Assembly (NCBI GenBank): GCA_045639085.1
Contig: JAZUCM010000102.1
Coordinates: 1-64,000 of the forward strand
Direction: 5' to 3'
DNA from: Gastranaerophilus sp045639085
Lineage (GTDB): Bacteria; Cyanobacteriota; Vampirovibrionia; Gastranaerophilales; Gastranaerophilaceae
DNA length: 64,000 nt
The notes under the pieces: model-generated
Seen by the model: only the letters and a program-made list of their open reading frames with translations
What the model was told of the DNA's origin: nothing
Database searches by the model: none
Part shown: in pieces, positions 25,154 through 34,685 of the stretch
Layout of the letters: every line of letters begins with the position of its first letter
Position numbering within the stretch: position 1 is the stretch's first letter
Made by a program: the position numbers and the translations under genes

Positions 25154-26731
25154 ATGATTACCCCGTTATTAAGTAATACAATCAGCAGAAATCTTCAATT
25201 TGGGAATTCAAAGGTCAACATGGTTATCTTGAACGATATGCATGGCAGTACCTCAAACATTGATTCCTTTATAACAGGGCGTGATGAATTTTTCCACGAA
25301 AACAAAGAAGGTTCTAACTGGACTGTCAGTGGCGGGGATATGTTTATCAAAGGCGCTGCAAATAATGCGATTGTAGCGAGATTTATTGACAAATATGTTG
25401 ACGTTTCAGCGGTTGGAAATCACGATATTGCTAATGCTAAAGATTTTAGTGAACTAGTTGAAAAACATGGCATTGCCCATAAGTTTTTAAGTGCGAATAT
25501 GCAGGCAGATGATGGTTCGCCGCTTGACGGAAAAATCGCTCGTTCCGTAATTGTTGAGGATGATGGCGAAAGATTAGGGTTTATCGGTGTTTCGCCTTTG
25601 GATTTTGATTCACATATTTCGCGTAATGAAACGAACGATTTTGTTTCAATAAAAGATTTAAAATCAACCGTCCGCGCTATCAAAAAAGAGGTTAGAAGCC
25701 TTGAGGCCCAAGGGGTTGACAAGATTGTTCTTTTGGCTCATACCGGTCAATCCTCTGATGAGATTAAAGGTATTGATTACTACAAGGTTTTTGCAAAAAT
25801 TGGCGGAATAGATGTCATTGTTGGCGGGCATGATCATGTGATGGTTGATAAATGGGAAAAATCTTCTCGCAGAAGTGTTGAAAATCCCGATGAATTTGAG
25901 CCTGTAAAAGTCATTTCGACAGGTGCAGATGAATTGCATTATTTTGGCGGAAACCTTAATTTGTTCGGAACTATGAATTTAACTTTTGATGACAAAGGGG
26001 TTTTGATTCCGCAAGAGTGCAAAAATGATATTCGTTACACTCATATTTATCCGACGACGAATTTTGTGTCCCAATTTATTGATAAGCACGCCCGCAAAAT
26101 TATAGGTGTCATAAACATGCCTATTGTAAACTTGTCTAATCCGCTTAGAACGGAAAATAAAGTTGCGAATTTCGTAGCCGATTCTGATTTTTGGTATGCG
26201 ACCAAAAATTCAAAAATAGGTCCGAAACCTGATTTTGCGATGATTAATGCCGGAACTATTCGAGATGAGTTTTCGCATGTCGAAATCTCTCGAAATAATA
26301 TTCATCAAGTTTTACCGTTCAAGGAATCCTTGGTAAAAGCTGAATTAACTAAAAAACAGATATATGACGCGCTTTCGATAGCCGCTGAATCCACTACTTT
26401 GAAAAAGCCGACTCCCGGCCTGATGCAAGTTTCGCATTTGACGTATAAAGTAAATCCTGATTATTCGGTCTCCCGGGTCAAAATTTTAGATGATGCGGGC
26501 AAGGTTCGTTACGATTTGGACAGGATGGATGATGATGAAACCTTTACTTGCGTAATGGATTCGTTCTTGATTTCCGGGCCAAATCTGTTGAAATGCCTTA
26601 AAACAGAGGCAATAGAGGATTACGGTGTGACTCGCGCCGAAGCTTTGGAACAGTATCTTTCCTCCGGCGAGCAAAAAGATGTCGTTTTAACAGACAGAAT
26701 TTACTTGCCTTCGGCGAAGACCGTAAGTTGA
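25154..26731 (+). CDS. 5'-nucleotidase/UshA-type metallophosphatase
   Basis: The 525-residue protein joins a calcineurin-like metallophosphatase domain to a 5'-nucleotidase C-terminal domain. The metal-site motifs are NDMHGSTSNID, GGDMFIKG, GNHDIANAKD, LLAHTGQ and GGHDH; the C-terminal domain (about 325-490) has MINAGTIRDEF and VLPFKESLV. Such enzymes remove phosphate from nucleotides and are normally exported, yet no signal peptide is visible; the N-terminus reads MITPLLSNTISRNLQFG. It is therefore cytoplasmic or uses an unusual export signal. The start is uncertain because no ribosome site is visible. Confidence 0.85.
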   Translation: MITPLLSNTISRNLQFGNSKVNMVILNDMHGSTSNIDSFITGRDEFFHENKEGSNWTVSGGDMFIKGAANNAIVARFIDKYVDVSAVGNHDIANAKDFSELVEKHGIAHKFLSANMQADDGSPLDGKIARSVIVEDDGERLGFIGVSPLDFDSHISRNETNDFVSIKDLKSTVRAIKKEVRSLEAQGVDKIVLLAHTGQSSDEIKGIDYYKVFAKIGGIDVIVGGHDHVMVDKWEKSSRRSVENPDEFEPVKVISTGADELHYFGGNLNLFGTMNLTFDDKGVLIPQECKNDIRYTHIYPTTNFVSQFIDKHARKIIGVINMPIVNLSNPLRTENKVANFVADSDFWYATKNSKIGPKPDFAMINAGTIRDEFSHVEISRNNIHQVLPFKESLVKAELTKKQIYDALSIAAESTTLKKPTPGLMQVSHLTYKVNPDYSVSRVKILDDAGKVRYDLDRMDDDETFTCVMDSFLISGPNLLKCLKTEAIEDYGVTRAEALEQYLSSGEQKDVVLTDRIYLPSAKTVS

Positions 26732-26761
26732 TAGCATATTTCCTAAACGCTCAGTGTTTAT

Positions 26762-28522
26762 CTAGATCGAATTATCTGTTGTTGGCGCGTTTGATTCGGA
26801 CTGCTTTTTCTTCTTTTTCCAGAATTTTTTGTCTTTATTTTCTTGGGCCTCTTTTTCGGCTTCTTCAGCTTCAATTTTCGCTTCTTCTGCCTCGTGGTCC
26901 ATTTTTTCATAAAGCGCTTCTATTTTGTGGTAGTCCTTTTTGCTGGTCGGGAAACAGTGCCAGCCACTGAACATACAGTAATCTTCTAGTTCTTGTTTTG
27001 AGATTTTTCTTGCTATTCTGTTCCATTTCATATCCGTTTTGTCAAAATCTTCAGGGATTCTTGTGACGATAATGAACTCGTCGTGTGGGTTTTCTTTGGA
27101 TGTAAAATAGTCCATATCGGTGACAATTCGAACCTCTGCTTCATCGTGAGTGTAGAGAATAACCTCTGATGTCGCATAAATTGGGAAGTTTTTGTCATTT
27201 TTTAGATATATAGGAAGTTTTGATTCCAAAAGCGGCTTCATGTGTGAGAAATTAAAGTGTGCAAAATATATGAAAGACGCTATTGGTTTTGGGATGAAGT
27301 GAAGTGTCAAAGGCATTGAATACGCAACGTATAACAAGCCGAAGATGCAACTCCAGATTTTTGAATCCAGATTGACTATCAGCCAGATAATTGCCATCGC
27401 CATAATCGGGTATCCGGCCATAACGTATCTCATATAATCCAAGTGGCCGATGAAGATTATTATATAACTCCAAATCGCTGCTAACAGTGCCGGCAATAGT
27501 AGGAAGTTATATTTTGTTTCTTTAAAACTTTTGAATTTTTTCCAATTCAAACCGGCCGCAAGTGCACCAAACACAAGTGTTGGACAGTAAAATAATGATT
27601 TATACATAAATCCATTGTTTTTCAAAAACCTGTCCCAAACTCGTTTCAGGTTGAATGGAGTGTCTTGTGGGAAATCTCCTGTGCCGATGAAGTTGAAAAA
27701 GCCCCAATACATTAACTTTGCAAGTATTAAATGACCGATGAATATTGACACCAGCGCTATCAGCCAGTCTGTTCTGCGCGCTTTCCAAGCTTTGTACAGA
27801 AGAAAACCGCCCAATAATGAGATATAAACTTCTGAGTAATAAGCCGAAAGTACAAACAGCGTCAGCCCAAGCGTGCACAATGCCAACTGCCACCAGTTGT
27901 AAAGTTTTTCTTTATTCTCGATTGAATAGTAAACTCGTGTAAATATGTATGTTGCGAGAATGAAAAATATCGTTTGAAGCTCATATTCGCGCACGAACAT
28001 CGTACAAGAGATTGCGCCTGCGTTGAGGAACGAAATCAACATCGCTAACGGGATATGCTTGTCTTCCTTTATGATAAATCGTAAAAGTTTAAACATGACA
28101 AAATACGCAAATACCATTAGCGCAATATTGAAAAATATTCCGAATATTTTCATAAATGACGGGTTAAAATCGTCTAATCCGGAGTTGTAAATTCTAAATA
28201 ATGTATAATAAAAATTTGAGTGTCCGTCGTCTTTTGTCGAAACGTACATCATTTTTAGGTCTTTGCCAAGCGAATCCGGGTATGGCTTGAAGAAGATTTC
28301 TTTCAAAAACCGGCCTTTATATGGCGTGTTGGCTTTAAGTCGGAAATAGTTCCATTTCTTTTTGAAAACTTCTCCGCTATCGTTGAGGTTTGACGGAGTT
28401 GAAACGCTGTATGAAAACGGCTCGTCGCCAACTATATTACCGCCGAATAGTCCCCAATAAACTCTCACAAATACTGCAAAAAGCAGAACTAATAATACTA
28501 AAATTAATTTCTTTGTACTCAT
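26762..28522 (-). CDS. Polytopic GT-C-like glycosyltransferase
   Basis: The 586-residue protein has an N-terminal membrane helix followed by an Asp-Glu pair in the first outer loop (IVGDEPFSY). It then has about nine or ten more helices, a C-terminal outer domain, and a Lys/Glu-rich cytoplasmic tail (about 535-586). The layout and the acidic pair fit GT-C enzymes of the PMT/ArnT type, which use lipid-linked sugars. The acceptor is unknown. TATATT lies 6 nt before the ATG, with no ribosome site. It ends about 30 bp from the nucleotidase gene, convergent. Confidence 0.65.
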   Translation of the reverse strand: MSTKKLILVLLVLLFAVFVRVYWGLFGGNIVGDEPFSYSVSTPSNLNDSGEVFKKKWNYFRLKANTPYKGRFLKEIFFKPYPDSLGKDLKMMYVSTKDDGHSNFYYTLFRIYNSGLDDFNPSFMKIFGIFFNIALMVFAYFVMFKLLRFIIKEDKHIPLAMLISFLNAGAISCTMFVREYELQTIFFILATYIFTRVYYSIENKEKLYNWWQLALCTLGLTLFVLSAYYSEVYISLLGGFLLYKAWKARRTDWLIALVSIFIGHLILAKLMYWGFFNFIGTGDFPQDTPFNLKRVWDRFLKNNGFMYKSLFYCPTLVFGALAAGLNWKKFKSFKETKYNFLLLPALLAAIWSYIIIFIGHLDYMRYVMAGYPIMAMAIIWLIVNLDSKIWSCIFGLLYVAYSMPLTLHFIPKPIASFIYFAHFNFSHMKPLLESKLPIYLKNDKNFPIYATSEVILYTHDEAEVRIVTDMDYFTSKENPHDEFIIVTRIPEDFDKTDMKWNRIARKISKQELEDYCMFSGWHCFPTSKKDYHKIEALYEKMDHEAEEAKIEAEEAEKEAQENKDKKFWKKKKKQSESNAPTTDNSI

Positions 28523-28528
28523 AATACT

Positions 28529-28534
28529 AATATA
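28529..28534 (-). promoter_or_regulatory. TATATT box 6 nt before the GT-C start
   Basis: On the minus strand TATATT ends exactly 6 nt before the ATG at 28522. The -35 region is not convincing. Confidence 0.4.
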
Positions 28535-28603
28535 ATATCATAACTTAGCAAAGGCATGGTCGTAAAGTTTTGTAAAATTTTTTTTGTCCCGTGTGGCTTG
28601 GAT

Positions 28604-28609
28604 TATAAT
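28604..28609 (+). promoter_or_regulatory. TATAAT box 6 nt before the cyclo-ligase start
   Basis: TATAAT ends exactly 6 nt before the ATG at 28616 and lies within the upstream open extension of that frame, which supports the 28616 start and a leaderless transcript. It is divergent from the similar box at 28529-28534. Confidence 0.5.
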
Positions 28610-28615
28610 TGTTTT

Positions 28616-29149
28616 ATGAATAAAATTGAGTTAAGAAAGTATGCAAAAAAGTTTCGGCGCGAACTTGATATTGAGGCGCTAAGTGTTGAAATTGTTGAGC
28701 AAATATCTTTGTTGGAAGAGTTTCAAGCTGCCCAAAATGTATTGTTTTTTTATCCTAAGGGGGCGGAATTGAATATGTTGAGCTTGTGTACGACGGGCAA
28801 AAACTTCTATCTTCCGCGTGTTGAGGGTGAAACGTTATTTGTTTGTCCTTATGATTGTAATACGGAGTTGCGGCTTTCGGAGTTTAATGTTCAGGAACCT
28901 TGTAGCGCGCCTGTAGATGTTCAGTTGATTGATTTTGCAATAATTCCTTGTTTGATGGCGGATAAGAACGGGTTTCGTCTTGGGTACGGCGGGGGATTTT
29001 ATGATAGATTTATTCCATCGTTGCGTGAGGATTGTGTTAAAGTTGTGCCTGTTGCGAGTAGTTTAGTATCAGAAAGTTTGCCGGTTGATGATTTTGATAT
29101 TCCTGTAGATATGGTGATAACTGAAAAAGGCTTGGTTGGACGTTATTGA
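28616..29149 (+). CDS. 5-formyltetrahydrofolate cyclo-ligase
   Basis: This enzyme converts 5-formyl-THF to methenyl-THF with ATP and so feeds one-carbon metabolism. The 177-residue protein begins MNKIELRKYAKKFRREL and has the family signature IIPCLMADKNGFRLGYGGGFYDRFI near residue 105. The usual N-terminal Lys/Arg-rich ATP-binding segment is present. Length is slightly short but normal. The start at 28616 rests on the TATAAT box 6 nt before it. Confidence 0.9.
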   Translation: MNKIELRKYAKKFRRELDIEALSVEIVEQISLLEEFQAAQNVLFFYPKGAELNMLSLCTTGKNFYLPRVEGETLFVCPYDCNTELRLSEFNVQEPCSAPVDVQLIDFAIIPCLMADKNGFRLGYGGGFYDRFIPSLREDCVKVVPVASSLVSESLPVDDFDIPVDMVITEKGLVGRY

Positions 29150-29172
29150 TGATGTTTCCATAAAAAGAAAAC

Positions 29173-29219
29173 GCCGCCCAAGGAGTCAAGAGGCGGCATT
29201 CGGGGTTGGTCTACCCGAA
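29173..29219. other. Tandem hairpins after the cyclo-ligase gene
   Basis: GCCGCC (29173-29178) pairs with GGCGGC (29192-29197), and immediately after it TTCGGG (29199-29204) pairs with CCCGAA (29214-29219). There is no U-run, so this may be a terminator variant or a small structured RNA. Confidence 0.45.
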
Positions 29220-29282
29220 ATATTTATCAGTAAAAGAGACATCAACAACAGTATGAAATATATTCAAAAAAAGTCAAATAAA

Positions 29283-29310
29283 TTGGCGAACTTTTTTTTT
29301 CATGTATAAT
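29283..29310 (+). promoter_or_regulatory. Predicted leaderless promoter of the TPR gene
   Basis: TTGGCG (29283-29288), a 16-bp spacer and TATAAT (29305-29310) end 6 nt before the ATG at 29317. An in-frame ATG at 29302 lies upstream of the box and would not be transcribed. Confidence 0.6.
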
Positions 29311-29316
29311 GTTGCT

Positions 29317-29946
29317 ATGAAGAGAACGTTTTTAGTATTATTATTTGTATTTTTTGCGTTGCCGAGTATAGCAATTGATATGAAATTAGAGAATTTTTTC
29401 ACTGACCAGCGTCAAGAGGTTTCATCGTACGAGAATGAAACCCAAGAGGCTCGCGCGTTTTATGCGCAAAACAATCTTGAAGAGGCTATGAATGTGTTGG
29501 TAAGCATTCCGGCCGAATCCAGAAGTGCTGAAAATTGGTTGTTAATGGGCAATATTCAACAAGATAAGGGCAATATTAAAGATGCTATTTTTATGTTTGA
29601 AAGTGCATTGATGGCAGATGCTAAATTTTATAAAGCGTATTACAATTTGGCAGTTGTGTATTTTGATGAAGAAAAATATTCTTTGGCGCTCGAAAATCTT
29701 TTAAAAGCAAAAAAGTATAAAAATGATTTGCCTATAATCTACTACAATTTGGGTTGTACTTATTTGAAATTGGGTGAATTTAAAAAGGCAAAGAATGAGT
29801 TTTTGTATGCAATTGAGCTCAAAAACACTGAACCTGATTATTACTACAATCTTGCGTTAGTCTACAAAAAATTAAATAATGAAAAAAAGGCTAATTATTA
29901 TTTGGATTTTTACAACCGTCTTAATCAATCCATTCAAAAGATTTAA
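29317..29946 (+). CDS. Exported TPR-repeat protein
   Basis: The 209-residue protein starts with a signal peptide (MKRTFLVLLFVFFALPSIA, likely cut near residue 19). It then carries about four tetratricopeptide repeats from residue 50 to 200, with typical ENWLLMGNIQQDKG, AYYNLAVVYFDEEKY, IIYYNLGCTYLKLGEFKKA and DYYYNLALVYKKLN units. TPR proteins mediate protein-protein contacts, here probably in the periplasm. Its 3' end overlaps the convergent AsmA-like gene by 26 bp. Confidence 0.88.
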   Translation: MKRTFLVLLFVFFALPSIAIDMKLENFFTDQRQEVSSYENETQEARAFYAQNNLEEAMNVLVSIPAESRSAENWLLMGNIQQDKGNIKDAIFMFESALMADAKFYKAYYNLAVVYFDEEKYSLALENLLKAKKYKNDLPIIYYNLGCTYLKLGEFKKAKNEFLYAIELKNTEPDYYYNLALVYKKLNNEKKANYYLDFYNRLNQSIQKI

Positions 29947-32900
29947 CGAAGTTTTCGCCGTTTATGTCACCGTTGATGATTGCACGGAAAAATTTGTAGA
30001 TGTTATTTCTGTCGTTTGAGTTTGGAATTTTTGCGATGTCGGTGGCAAATTCTGTTGTAGATTCGTTTTTTATGCCCGGAATTGTCTTTAATAGAGTGTT
30101 TAGCGAAAGATTTTTTACTTTGTTAAAGACTGTGGTTATGTTTTTTGATAAACTGCCAAAGATTTGGAAATCAGCGATTGCGGTGGAGAGGTTGTATTTG
30201 CCTGTGATGTAAAGATTTAAGTCTTTGCCGCTTGAATATATGTTGATTTTTTCTGCAGTTCCTTCGTTGAGGGTGAATGTTCCTGCAATGGTTTTGAATT
30301 CCCCGGATTTAAGAGGAGATAATAGGTCTATGAGGCCGTTAATTGTAAGCCCTGTAAGTCCATTGCTTAATAGGTTTCCAGCTTTTAAAAGATACTCGAG
30401 AGAGCCGAGTTTTGGCATTTTCCCGTTTTGAATTGTGAAGTTTCCATCGCCACTGAGGCTTGCAAGACAGGTTTTGTCGTTTTGGGCGTTGCAGGTCAGA
30501 TTCATTTTTCCGTTGGCGAGTCCGTAAATTTGGCCTGTAATGTCGAAAAGAGTTTCTGCGATTAGGGCTGCGTTAGCGCGATCAAGAATAAGGTTGAGTG
30601 TTGCGTTGTTGTTATTGTAATTGTGGGTCGCGACGCCGTAAACTCTGCCTTCTGCCAGGTCGAAATTGAAGTTTTTAACTTTCATTATTTTATCTTGGCC
30701 GATTTCGACGTTGCTGTTGAAGTTTGTTGCCGTAATATTGTCGATGAGAATAGTGTCGGCTAAGATGGATGAGTTGTGTATTATAAAGTTTGTGTAATCA
30801 AGCGGCAATGCGTTGTTTGTTGTGGTGTGCATTTTAAAGTTCGTTTCTTCGATATGTCGAAATTTTTCATTAATTTTGTTCAGATCGAGTTTGGAGACGT
30901 GCACTTTCATGTTTTCGATTTGAAGTGGAAGAGAAAGGTCGTTTTTCAGCGTTGCGTCAAGTTTGATTTTATTCGTAATAAGATCGCCGCTAGAGGTCAT
31001 GTTGATTGTTTGCGGAGCAAAGTCGAGGTTTATATTGTTTATATTTGTTTCAACCAGTGGGATATTGATGTCGGTGATGTTTAATTTTCCAAGAACGTTC
31101 GGTTTTATGGATGAGCCGTTTAGGACTAAGTCAGATGTGAAAAATCCTTCTTTCATGAACGGTTTGCGGAAAATTATGTTGAAAATCTTGGCATCAACCG
31201 GCATTAGCGATTTTATTTTAAGATTATTAAAACCGATTACGTTGTCGGGTGAATACGTCATTGCACCGTCAATATGAAGAAGCGGAACTGTTGTTTCATT
31301 ATTATCCAAGGAAGGAATTAGTTTATCGTAATTGAAATGGTTAATTTTTAAGTTGTTGTTGTGTAAAGTTATGTTTGATGTAAGTTTTACGGAATTTGAT
31401 TTGTCGCCTAAGGTTGCTCCCATATAGTAAATTGAGGCATCTTTTGCTAAAAGAAGATTTGATTTTATGTGGGCGTTTTTTGTATTACCTTGAATTTCCG
31501 CGTTAAGCGTGAGGTCACCTTTAACTTTTATCGGATAGAGTGCGTTTTGATTGAAACAGGAATTGAAAACTTCTTGGTTAGGTTTTGAGTTGAGAGTGAA
31601 GTGATAATGCGGCAATTCTTTGTTGTGGAATAGAACTTTGCCGTTTAAAAGGAGGGGCATATCAAAAAATCTTGCGTTAATATTTTCGGTTGAAACCTGG
31701 TTGTTGCGAATCGAAACTTTACCGCTCAAGATTTCGTGGATGTGTTTGTTTTCTTGGAGTTTAATGTTTTTCAGGTTGAAGTTGGCATTTAGGTTGTTGT
31801 TTTGGATATTTGAAGAAAGATTTATTTGGCCTGAAAGCTTTTCAATTTTTGAAACTAATGGGTTTAAGAGTTGAATGTTTTTGAGCGTTGCAAGATTTAT
31901 TAATTCGAGATTGAAGTCTTTTAGGTTGAATTTTCCGCTGATAATTGGTTTTTCACTAAACAGATTCGTTATTATTGCGTCGGTTTCCAGATTTATGTCT
32001 TTTGTGTTTAATTTTATTGGGGTAAATTTAAGGGTTGAATTTGTGAATTCGTAGTTTGATTTTTGAAGTGCAGAGTTTGTGTTTGAATAAATAGAACCGT
32101 AAAGTTCAAGATTTTCAGGTTGAATTTTATCGATTGCGCCTTTGTATTTGGCTGTGAAATTTGTGTAAATTGAGGGTAAAAGGTTTAATATTTCGTTTGA
32201 ATTTATTAGTGTCAGAATGTTGCGTTGAATATTGAGCGGTAGAGTGGAAATACCGTCAAGTATGCGGAAAGCTTTGGTTTTTACTAAAAGATTTGCGCTG
32301 GAATCTTTGATTTTGCCTTCTATTGTAACTTTTGATTTGTTGATTAGGGCATAAAGATTCATTAATATATCTTGGTTGTCCAGGGCGATTGTGCCGAAAA
32401 TGTTTGAGATTTCTTGAGGGATGTTTTGGTGTTTAAGGGTTACTGCTTTGAGATCAATTTGGCCTCTGGTAAAGATGTTTTTGTTAAATTCAATTTCGCG
32501 AATGTTATTTAGTTGACCGTAAATGTTTAAATCAAGATCCCCAAGTCCTTTTATTTTTTCAATTTGTTCTAAATAATTGTTTAAATCTGCTAAAAGGGTG
32601 TTGCCTTTTATGTCATTTAGTAATTTTGTTAAATTTTGATCTTTTGATGTGGCTGTAAAATTGAATGCGCCTTGGAGAGTGCAAGAGCCTTCAACGTTGA
32701 GAGGTTTGCCGTTAAGAGTTGCGGATGTTGTTTGGAAATGAGTATCTGTATCGTTGAAGGTGAGTGTGCCTCCGCCATTTTTTATAATTAAATTAGGCAT
32801 GTCATTAAAATATACTTCAGCATTGTTGAAATTTAGAGCGCCTCTAATATGAGGATCTGCGACATTTCCGTTGATGTAAAGATCAACGTTTCCAGATCCT

Positions 32901-34342
32901 AAAAGGTGCATTGCAGGAAGTGGGCCGAAGTCAATTTTTATAATTTCTTGGAGTGGGTTAAGGATAGTTTGTACGATTTCGAGGTTTATGTTTGGGGTAG
33001 ATTTTACGCTTAGATTTGCGCGTTTTTCGTCGTACATTTCAAACGTTCCGTTTGCCCATACTCTTTCTTTTGCTGCTGTTGGAACATTCGCTTCTAATTT
33101 CATTTTGTCACGGTTAAAAATAAGTTTTATTGTTGCTTTTTTGGCGTTTTTTATTGGTTTTATTATGTAAGCGTCTGAAATCAAAATGTTACCGTTAATC
33201 AGCGGACGGGCTGTATTGCCGGTTATATCAAAATGAGCCAAGACATTTCCGTCTAAGAAGTGTTTTTTCAGGGCTAATAAATTCAGTTCAGGGATTAAGT
33301 TTTCTTTCGGCGGCAAAAGTTTAATTATTTCCTGCACGTTTGACTTGTCGAGTGAAATTGAAAGATTTAGACTTGGAGTTTTCTCCTCGAGAATTATTTC
33401 GCCTAGAATGGACGATTTTATTAATTCTGAGAGAATTTTTAATTGATTTATTTTTATGCTTTTGTCGCTAATTGAGATGTGGGATTTTATTTCAATTGGT
33501 CGGGAGTGCGTGAGAGGGTGTTCGACATTCGGGAATTTTATGCTGAGATTATGGCTTAAAAGGTTCCAGTTAAGCGTTTCTCCGATATCTTTGGTTACAT
33601 TTAAATCAAAAATTCCTTGTATCTTTTCTATTTCCGGATTGAGTTTTTGTATCGTGTTTGAAAATATCGCAAGGTTAAGTTCTTTTACTGAAATATTAAC
33701 AATACTTTTTTGAATATTTTGAGGCGAAATCGGCATTTTTAGGTCGGTTTTTATTCTGATTTCACTTGTTTTATTAGCGGTTTCCAGATGAAATTTCGAA
33801 TTAAGCTTGATTTTTTTGTTTGGATTAAATTGGGCAATTGTGATGTCGTTGCCGTAAAGTTTCATGTTTTCGATAAGTTTTTGGTTTTGTAAATCAAGGG
33901 CAATGTTGTGAATTTTTGTGTTTTTTAGACGTATTCGTTTTATCAGGTTGATGATTCGTGGACTTACGAGTTTTTCGCTATAATCATTGCGGAATTGGAC
34001 ATTGAACTCGTCAGATTCGAATTTGCGTATAGAAACGTTTCCGGCTAAAAGTCCTAACCAGTTGATTTTTGTGTGGATGTTTTTTAATTGCAATAAATTA
34101 TTCTTGTCGGGGCTTTCTAATGTAACGCTTTCTGCCTTAAATCTTATAGTCGGAGTCAAATCGGTGCGGAATCTGTAGTTTTTGAGCGTTAAATTAAAGC
34201 CGGTTTTATGGGAAATTATTGTTTCTACTCTTGTTCTGATAAAATCTGATGCCAAAATTTGCGGAACTGCTACAAGATAAAAAGCAAGCCATGCCGCTAA
34301 TACTCCCAATATTATTAGAATTACTTTCCCTAATTTGTTCAT
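29921..34342 (-). CDS. Giant AsmA/TamB-like envelope protein (1473 residues)
   Basis: The protein has one N-terminal membrane helix (about residues 7-27), then about 1,400 residues of beta-strand-rich repeats, and a C-terminal segment resembling the AsmA_2/DUF3971 end (GYLLKAGNLLSNGLTGLTI-like and later FRAIINGDINGENFVKS). AsmA/TamB/YhdP-type proteins form hydrophobic grooves that bridge the inner and outer membranes and carry phospholipids; this supports a double-membrane cell. It is Asn/Lys/Ile-rich. A promoter with TATGAT 8 nt before the ATG suggests little or no leader. A second large member is encoded at 35460-39371. Confidence 0.8.
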   Translation of the reverse strand: MNKLGKVILIILGVLAAWLAFYLVAVPQILASDFIRTRVETIISHKTGFNLTLKNYRFRTDLTPTIRFKAESVTLESPDKNNLLQLKNIHTKINWLGLLAGNVSIRKFESDEFNVQFRNDYSEKLVSPRIINLIKRIRLKNTKIHNIALDLQNQKLIENMKLYGNDITIAQFNPNKKIKLNSKFHLETANKTSEIRIKTDLKMPISPQNIQKSIVNISVKELNLAIFSNTIQKLNPEIEKIQGIFDLNVTKDIGETLNWNLLSHNLSIKFPNVEHPLTHSRPIEIKSHISISDKSIKINQLKILSELIKSSILGEIILEEKTPSLNLSISLDKSNVQEIIKLLPPKENLIPELNLLALKKHFLDGNVLAHFDITGNTARPLINGNILISDAYIIKPIKNAKKATIKLIFNRDKMKLEANVPTAAKERVWANGTFEMYDEKRANLSVKSTPNINLEIVQTILNPLQEIIKIDFGPLPAMHLLGSGNVDLYINGNVADPHIRGALNFNNAEVYFNDMPNLIIKNGGGTLTFNDTDTHFQTTSATLNGKPLNVEGSCTLQGAFNFTATSKDQNLTKLLNDIKGNTLLADLNNYLEQIEKIKGLGDLDLNIYGQLNNIREIEFNKNIFTRGQIDLKAVTLKHQNIPQEISNIFGTIALDNQDILMNLYALINKSKVTIEGKIKDSSANLLVKTKAFRILDGISTLPLNIQRNILTLINSNEILNLLPSIYTNFTAKYKGAIDKIQPENLELYGSIYSNTNSALQKSNYEFTNSTLKFTPIKLNTKDINLETDAIITNLFSEKPIISGKFNLKDFNLELINLATLKNIQLLNPLVSKIEKLSGQINLSSNIQNNNLNANFNLKNIKLQENKHIHEILSGKVSIRNNQVSTENINARFFDMPLLLNGKVLFHNKELPHYHFTLNSKPNQEVFNSCFNQNALYPIKVKGDLTLNAEIQGNTKNAHIKSNLLLAKDASIYYMGATLGDKSNSVKLTSNITLHNNNLKINHFNYDKLIPSLDNNETTVPLLHIDGAMTYSPDNVIGFNNLKIKSLMPVDAKIFNIIFRKPFMKEGFFTSDLVLNGSSIKPNVLGKLNITDINIPLVETNINNINLDFAPQTINMTSSGDLITNKIKLDATLKNDLSLPLQIENMKVHVSKLDLNKINEKFRHIEETNFKMHTTTNNALPLDYTNFIIHNSSILADTILIDNITATNFNSNVEIGQDKIMKVKNFNFDLAEGRVYGVATHNYNNNNATLNLILDRANAALIAETLFDITGQIYGLANGKMNLTCNAQNDKTCLASLSGDGNFTIQNGKMPKLGSLEYLLKAGNLLSNGLTGLTINGLIDLLSPLKSGEFKTIAGTFTLNEGTAEKINIYSSGKDLNLYITGKYNLSTAIADFQIFGSLSKNITTVFNKVKNLSLNTLLKTIPGIKNESTTEFATDIAKIPNSNDRNNIYKFFRAIINGDINGENFVKSFEWID

Positions 34343-34350
34343 TCCATTTT

Positions 34351-34379
34351 ATCATACCATTAAAATATGATATTAACAA
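34351..34379 (-). promoter_or_regulatory. Promoter of the giant AsmA-like gene
   Basis: On the minus strand TTGTTA (34379-34374), a 17-bp spacer and an extended -10 TGGTATGAT (TATGAT at 34356-34351) precede the ATG by 8 nt. Confidence 0.6.
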
Positions 34380-34473
34380 ATAGTATAATTTTTTTTAAGA
34401 AAATTAGTCTTTGTTAGGATTATTTTTTTTTAGGGCGGGCGGATAATAAAAATAGCTAAAAAGGGGGAATGTT

Positions 34474-34638
34474 ATGAGATTACTTACTTATACACGTTAT
34501 CTTTGGCGAAAAATAAAGTTTTATGACCGTTTGGCGATTAAAACAAATTTCTTTTTGCCCAATCCTTTTGAAAAACATGACAAAACTCTAACTATTCTTT
34601 GGGTTGAGGACGAAGATGGACATACCTTTTATAATTGA
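34474..34638 (+). CDS. Small basic protein, 54 residues
   Basis: A strong AAGGGGGAA ribosome site precedes an ATG that opens MRLLTYTRYLWRKIKFYDRL and continues to ILWVEDEDGHTFYN. The N-terminal half is basic and the C-terminus acidic; no membrane segment is clear. I do not recognise it. It lies 47 bp upstream of deoC on the same strand and could be in the same transcript. A GATAAT-like -10 sits near 34442. Confidence 0.6.
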   Translation: MRLLTYTRYLWRKIKFYDRLAIKTNFFLPNPFEKHDKTLTILWVEDEDGHTFYN

Positions 34639-34685
34639 TGATTTTATGGTATTGTAACGTCAGGTAGACATTATGGAGAATTGAG

